Source: Allobosea psychrotolerans
GTDB taxonomy: Bacteria > Pseudomonadota > Alphaproteobacteria > Rhizobiales > Beijerinckiaceae
Direction: 5' to 3'
NCBI RefSeq assembly: GCF_002917105.1
Contig: NZ_PQFZ01000010.1
Location: forward strand, 162,103-226,102
Length of the DNA: 64,000 nt
The translations under genes and the position numbers were made by a program. Shown piece after piece: positions 61,579 through 64,000 of the stretch. The stretch's first letter is position 1. Every line of letters starts with the position of its first letter. The notes under the pieces are model-generated. The model did no database searches, was not told the origin of the DNA, and saw nothing but the letters and a program-made list of their open reading frames with translations.

Positions 61579-63867
61579 ATGGGCACGCGGGACGAAAGAC
61601 GGGCCGCGACAGAGCCCCCTCTCCCCTCGGGGGAGAGGGCTGGGGTGAGGGAAGGTGAAACCTTTCCGCGCTTCCACCAACTGCGCCATCACCTCGACCG
61701 CTTGCTTCCTTTCCTCATCCGTCAGCGCTTCGCGCTGCCACCTTCTCCCCCGAGGGGAGAAGGGCGTGCGCCGCAGCGCCTCCGCAGACTGAAGATCGCC
61801 GCCACCGCTCTAGGCCTCCTAGCGACAGCCGCCACCGCCGCCCTCCTCGCCTACGCCACCTCCCTGCCGCCGCTCGACCTCGCCGCCGCCTCGGATCGCT
61901 CGACCGTCGTGCTCGACCGTGAGGGCAAGCTGCTGCGGCCCTTCCTGACCGATGACGGGCGCTGGAAGCTCCCCGTCACCACCGCGGATGTCGACCCGCG
62001 CTACCTCGCCATGCTCAAGGCCTATGAGGACAAGCGCTTCGACACTCACTGGGGCATCGACCCGCTCGGGCTTGTCCGCGCCGCCGGCCAGATGCTGATG
62101 AGCGGGCGCGTGATCTCCGGCGGCTCGACCCTGACCATGCAGGTCGCGCGCCTGCTGGAACCGCGCGAGGAGCGCTCGCTCTCCGCCAAGCTGCGCCAGC
62201 TCATCCGTGCGATCGAGCTCGAGCGCCGCTTCGACAAATCAGGCATTCTCGACCTGTACCTGACGCTCGCTCCCTTCGGCGGCAATCTCGAGGGCGTCCG
62301 CGCCGCGAGCTTCGCCTATTTCGGCAAGGAGCCGAAGCGCCTTTCGACAGCGGAAGCCGCACTGCTCGTCGCCTTGCCGCAATCGCCCGAGACGCGCCGG
62401 CCCGACCGTCTCAACGAGGCCGCCCGCAAGGCCCGCGAACGGGTCTTGGCGCGTGTCGAGGCGGCGGGGCTGGCGACGTCGTCGGAGGTCGCAGCTGCCC
62501 GGGCCGAGCCGATCCCGACGACGCGCAGGCCGTTTCCCAACCTCTCCCCCCATGTCGCCGAGCAGGTCGTGGCGGAGGTCCCGGACGCACACGCCCACAG
62601 GCTCACCATCGACGGCCGCCTCCAGGCCAATCTCGAGAACCTCGCCCGCGAGCGCAGCGCGGGGCTCGCACCCCAGGTCTCGATCGCCATCCTCGTCGCC
62701 GACAATGAGACCGGCGAGATCCGCGCCTCGGTCGGCGGCGTCGATTATTTCGCCGCCGAGCGCGCCGGCTCGCTCGACCTGACACGGGCGCTGCGTTCGC
62801 CCGGCTCGGCGCTGAAGCCCTTCATCTATGCGCTCGCCTTCGACAACGGCATCGCCCATCCCGAGACGATGCTGGAGGACCGGCCGGCGCGCTACGGCAT
62901 CTATGTGCCGGAAAATTTCGACCTGAGCTTCCAGGGCATGGTCTCGGCTCGCAAGGCATTGCAGCTCTCGCTGAACGTGCCTGCTGTCGAGCTCTTGTCC
63001 GCGCTCGGGCCGCAGCGCTTCCTGTCGCGCCTGCGCGACGCCGGCGCGGCCATAGCCATGCCGAAGGAGGGCGGCGCACCGGGCTTGGCCGTCGGTCTGG
63101 GCGGCCTGGGGATCACGCTGCAGGATCTGACCCGGCTTTATGTCGGGCTCGCGCGCGGCGGCGAGATGACGCCGCTGCGGCTGAAGACCGAGAGCCAAAA
63201 GACCGAGAGCCAAACGAGCGAGCCCTCGCCCCGCCTCGTCGACCCCGTCGCGGCCTGGTACGTCACCGACACGCTGCTTGGCGCGCCCGCGCCGCAGAAC
63301 GCCCTGCCAGGGCGCATCGCCTACAAGACCGGGACATCCTATGGCTATCGCGACGCCTGGGCGGTCGGCTTCGACCGCAAGCACACCATCGGCGTCTGGG
63401 TCGGACGGGCCGACAATGGCGCGGTGCCGGGGCTTGTCGGCCGTATGGTCGCAGCGCCGATCCTGTTCGACGCCTTCGCTCGGGCCGGCATCGATCCCCG
63501 CCCCTTCCCGCAACCGCCCAATGCGATCATCGCGACCGCGGCCCATCTGCCGCCGCCCTTGCGCCATCTGCGCCAGGACGTGCCCAAGACGATCGCCGCG
63601 ATGACGACGCCGGTGCTGAAGCTCGCCTTCCCGCCGGAGGGCGCGCGGATCGATCTCGCAGCCTCGGCGCTCGACGGCCGCAGCCAGCTCAACCTCAAGG
63701 TCGCGGGCGGCGCGCCGCCCTATACCTGGCTCGTCGACGGCGCACCCGTGCTGGAGCCGACCCGCCGCCGCGAAGCCGCCTGGCAGCCGCCCGGAAAAGG
63801 CTTCGTCCGGATCTCGGTGATCGACGGAACGGGTGCGAGCGAGAGTGTGTCGGTGCGGCTGCAGTAA
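61579..63867 (+). CDS. pbpC: Penicillin-binding protein 1C
   Basis: Bifunctional class A penicillin-binding protein 1C, 762 residues from the ATG at 61579. A transmembrane helix LKIAATALGLLATAATAALL lies near 72-91. The glycosyltransferase domain has AMLKAYEDKRFDTHWGIDPL (catalytic Glu in EDKRF) and SGGSTLTMQVARLL. The transpeptidase domain has SxxK in RSPGSALKPFIYAL, SxN in LQLSLNVPAVELL and KTG in IAYKTGTSYGYRDAW. A BiPBP_C-type beta domain ends the protein. The first ~60 residues (PPLPSGERAGVREGE, ALPPSPPRGEGRA) are the translation of a palindromic repeat. In-frame GTG 61645 and TTG 61702 are other starts. It follows the macroglobulin gene by seven bases. Confidence 0.9.
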   Translation: MGTRDERRAATEPPLPSGERAGVREGETFPRFHQLRHHLDRLLPFLIRQRFALPPSPPRGEGRAPQRLRRLKIAATALGLLATAATAALLAYATSLPPLDLAAASDRSTVVLDREGKLLRPFLTDDGRWKLPVTTADVDPRYLAMLKAYEDKRFDTHWGIDPLGLVRAAGQMLMSGRVISGGSTLTMQVARLLEPREERSLSAKLRQLIRAIELERRFDKSGILDLYLTLAPFGGNLEGVRAASFAYFGKEPKRLSTAEAALLVALPQSPETRRPDRLNEAARKARERVLARVEAAGLATSSEVAAARAEPIPTTRRPFPNLSPHVAEQVVAEVPDAHAHRLTIDGRLQANLENLARERSAGLAPQVSIAILVADNETGEIRASVGGVDYFAAERAGSLDLTRALRSPGSALKPFIYALAFDNGIAHPETMLEDRPARYGIYVPENFDLSFQGMVSARKALQLSLNVPAVELLSALGPQRFLSRLRDAGAAIAMPKEGGAPGLAVGLGGLGITLQDLTRLYVGLARGGEMTPLRLKTESQKTESQTSEPSPRLVDPVAAWYVTDTLLGAPAPQNALPGRIAYKTGTSYGYRDAWAVGFDRKHTIGVWVGRADNGAVPGLVGRMVAAPILFDAFARAGIDPRPFPQPPNAIIATAAHLPPPLRHLRQDVPKTIAAMTTPVLKLAFPPEGARIDLAASALDGRSQLNLKVAGGAPPYTWLVDGAPVLEPTRRREAAWQPPGKGFVRISVIDGTGASESVSVRLQ
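61613..61763. repeat. Family D palindromes inside the pbpC 5' end
   Basis: CCCCCTCTCCCC/GGGGGAGAGGG (about 61615-61640) and GCTGGGGTGAGGGAAGG at the left, and CCTCATCCGTCAGCGCTTCG, GCGCTGCCACCTTCTCCCCC and GAGGGGAGAAGG at the right, are the same kind of units as at 8695-8903. They lie within the reading frame of pbpC without stopping it. Confidence 0.85.
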
Positions 63868-63882
63868 GGGCTCGCCGCTTTT

Positions 63883-63921
63883 CGTCATTGCGAGGAGCGA
63901 AGCGACGAAGCAATCCATGTG
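63883..63921. repeat. Half unit of palindrome family B
   Basis: CGTCATTGCGAGGAGCGAAG followed by CGACGAAGCAATCCATG matches the right half, inverted, of the element at 35010-35091. The other half may lie beyond 63921, where I see no matching arm before the window ends. The remaining bases to 64000 show no gene. Confidence 0.75.
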
Positions 63922-64000
63922 TGGACGGCCCGTTGTTTGCAAGATGGAAGCGTCTGGTTGATCTGGTCGCTTGCGGTCATGTGTCCGGCCTGTTGGTGCG

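Overview
The window is high-GC chromosomal DNA from an alphaproteobacterium of the Rhizobiales; the gene content and style suggest a Bosea/Bradyrhizobium-like soil or root-associated heterotroph. Supporting signs are the class I lysyl-tRNA synthetase, the divergent priA/xerC pair, many uptake and catabolic operons joined by 1-8 base ATGA/GTGA overlaps, and several families of intergenic palindromes with the rhizobial core AAAAAGTGGGNACCGG. No rRNA, tRNA, IS element, phage module or CRISPR array was found, and no gene-free gap exceeds about 265 bases.

Layout. 1-6.5 kb: priA (-), xerC (+), a DUF4337 membrane protein (+) and a leuCD-like aconitase-family hydratase pair (-). 6.6-20.4 kb: a GntR/UTRA regulator, a complete branched-chain-amino-acid-type ABC transporter, then an unbroken run of MmgE/PrpD protein, isocitrate-lyase/PEP-mutase-family lyase, hydantoinase/oxoprolinase B and A, an isochorismatase-fold protein without the amidase cysteine, and a fumarate-reductase-like flavoprotein. 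An amidase converges on this run. This looks like a degradation pathway whose substrate I cannot name. The hydratase plus C-C lyase logic resembles dimethylmaleate/dimethylmalate breakdown.

22.1-30.9 kb: a pectin/uronate locus. A GntR/FCD regulator diverges from uxaC, kduI, kduD, kdgF, a TRAP transporter (dctPQM-type) and a fructuronate-reductase-like gene. 31-37 kb: single genes (orphan binding protein, M20 amidohydrolase, lysK, nitroreductase, DUF808 membrane protein).

37-54.6 kb: a dicarboxylate beta-oxidation locus. On the minus strand the order is multifunctional hydratase/dehydrogenase, acyl-CoA ligase, thiolase, and large and small acyl-CoA dehydrogenases, the same order as pimFABCD of Rhodopseudomonas palustris, followed by a 2-keto-4-pentenoate-hydratase-like gene. 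Divergent on the plus strand are a second ABC transporter, a nitronate monooxygenase-like enzyme, enoyl-CoA hydratase, IclR regulator, GNAT and a class III CoA-transferase. Two related 17-base dyads lie between the divergent operons.

54.6-64 kb: an envelope module. A secreted trypsin-like protein that has lost all three catalytic residues diverges from a large thioester-containing alpha-2-macroglobulin followed by penicillin-binding protein 1C. The pbpC reading frame begins inside a repeat element.

Across the window, all three solute-transport operons carry palindromic DNA between the binding-protein gene and the first permease gene, each time of a different type.
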